From contig NC_092567.1 in NCBI RefSeq assembly GCF_037975245.1, positions 5,030,214-5,094,213 of the forward strand: a DNA stretch of 64,000 nucleotides, given 5' to 3'. This DNA is from Apostichopus japonicus. Lineage: Eukaryota; Echinodermata; Holothuroidea; Aspidochirotida; Stichopodidae. Below, piece after piece: positions 62,831 through 64,000 of the stretch (position 1 is its first letter; each line of letters opens with the position of its first letter). Made by a program: the position numbers and the translations under genes. The notes below the pieces were generated by a model. The model was given only the letters and a program-made list of their open reading frames with translations. It ran no database searches and was not told the origin of the DNA.

Positions 62831-64000
62831 AATTTCCACCATTGCAAGAAGGATATTTCCGCGTTTTCAACCTGTCTTTAGTTAAAAAAAAAACACACAA
62901 CCACGTTCCCTCTCTAGCGCATATTAGCTAAAATGTGCCAAAATTACTTTCCCACCCTCCCTTGACAAAATCCTTCAATTCCGCTATTGTAAAAATCAAA
63001 ATCCGCGTTTTCGACCTGCATTTATAGAAAGTAATTTCAACCCCCAGCATATTGGCTGAAATGCTTTCAAAACCCTTTTCTCTCCCTTGACAAACTCATA
63101 TATATAGTTCCACCATTGTAAAACAAATCCGCGTTTTCGACCTGCACAGTTTAGTGAAAACACCTCACCCCCATCCCCCCACCCCCTGCCAACCCCCTTG
63201 CTAGAGCATATTGGCTGAAATGTGCCTAAAACACTTTTAACCTCCATTAAACAAAATCCTATTGTTTCGCCATTGTAAATAATATATATATTTCCGCGTT
63301 TTCGACCTGCACTTAGCGCAAAAAACCTCAACCCCCACCCAATTCAGGCGCATATTGGCTAAACTAATCTTAAAATGTTTCCTTATTTTTCCTGCATGCA
63401 TTTAGAGAATTTCTGCCACAGTAAACTAAATATTTCTGAGATTTTTTACCTTCCTTTAAGTGAAAAAAACCCCCCGTCAAACTCAACCTTTTCTTGGCTG
63501 AAATGGCCCAAAAACACATTTTCACCCTCCCTAGACAACATCCTCCAGTTCCGCTGTTGTTAAAAAAATACATTTCCGCTTTTTCGACCTGCATTTTGTG
63601 CAAAAAGATTCATGCCCAACCCCTTCTTGGTGAATATTGTCTGAATGCGCCCACATATTTCGACATACATTTATGGAACAAATCCCAACTCTTCAACGCG
63701 CATGATGGCTGAAATGCGCCCCAAAAGCTTCACCGTCGCTTGACGAAATCCTCAAGTTTCGCCATTATATAAGAAAATTAATGCCGTGTTTTCGACCTGC
63801 ATTTAGTGAGAAAAAAAGTTTCAAACCCAACCAATTCTTGTCTAATATTGGCTTAAATGGGCCAAAAATATTTGTTCACTTTCTCTGCGTTAAGAGAATT
63901 TCCGCCATAATGAACAAAATATATTACCTCGTTTTCGACCTGCCTTTAGTGAAAAAATATCACCCCTCCCCCACCCCTTCCTGGCCAATATTGGCTGAAA
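62830..64000. repeat. Tandem satellite, ~130-210-bp units, runs off the window
   Basis: Units repeat 'ttccgcgttttcgacctgcattta', 'cccaccc', 'catattggctgaaatgcgcc' and 'ccctccttgacaaa.tcc...tccgccattgtaaa'. Copies of the 'ttttcgacctgc' word lie near 63008, 63132, 63298, 63578, 63788 and 63932, with a diverged one at 62863. Spacing is irregular, so units have been gained or lost. The array continues past base 64000. Open frames across it have no domain. Confidence 0.85.

Overview
The window looks like nuclear DNA of a marine invertebrate animal. It is AT-rich, has GT/AG introns and long stretches without genes, and is packed with DNA-transposon remnants, microsatellites and G/C homopolymers. 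An echinoderm or a related deuterostome would fit, partly because of recurring 'taggcctac' motifs, but that is an inference. No bacterial, organellar, rRNA, tRNA or CRISPR features were seen.

The main feature lies between about 34.83 and 44.93 kb: a mobile element of about 10 kb carrying one multi-exon gene on the minus strand. I reconstructed ten coding exons from splice sites and reading phase. They join into one uninterrupted frame of 1,110 codons plus a stop (36286-43268). In order the protein has a KMT5A/SET8-like SET methyltransferase domain, a low-complexity segment built from three tandemly duplicated exons, two zinc-finger-like motifs, a tyrosine recombinase (YR) catalytic domain with nearly all signature residues, an acidic tract, and a C-terminal Myb/SANT-like domain. 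Both ends of the element are rich in TGGGGAC motifs, including a 24-bp tandem array at 35.02-35.22 kb. The element sits in or beside the (CA)n tail of another repeat. A SET-recombinase-Myb fusion on a mobile element is the best candidate here for an undescribed system.

Region by region: 1-11.3 kb is mostly intergenic, with a 0.8-kb hAT-like element at 0.82-1.61 kb and a nested pair at 5.59-6.92 kb. At 11.31-13.43 kb four hAT-like elements are inserted one inside another, each with its own 8-bp target-site duplication. 13.4-24.2 kb is largely featureless. 24.24-57.25 kb holds four small minus-strand exons whose phases join, apparently the 3' end of an unidentified host gene whose introns contain the large elements. 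28.95-30.02 kb is a PIF/Harbinger-like element with TTA duplications. 32.4-34.8 kb and 54.15-56.3 kb are opposite-strand copies of a repeat family full of AGGTCA half-sites, in places spaced as DR4, DR5 and DR1. 47.03-50.13 kb is a TA-flanked DNA element with a decayed gene, possibly SAM-domain type. 59.63-61.06 kb is another hAT-like element. 62.83-64.0 kb is a tandem satellite that runs off the window.

Limits: exon calls come from reading splice motifs and phase by eye. No homology search, RNA data or repeat library was used. Family names rest on recognised motifs.
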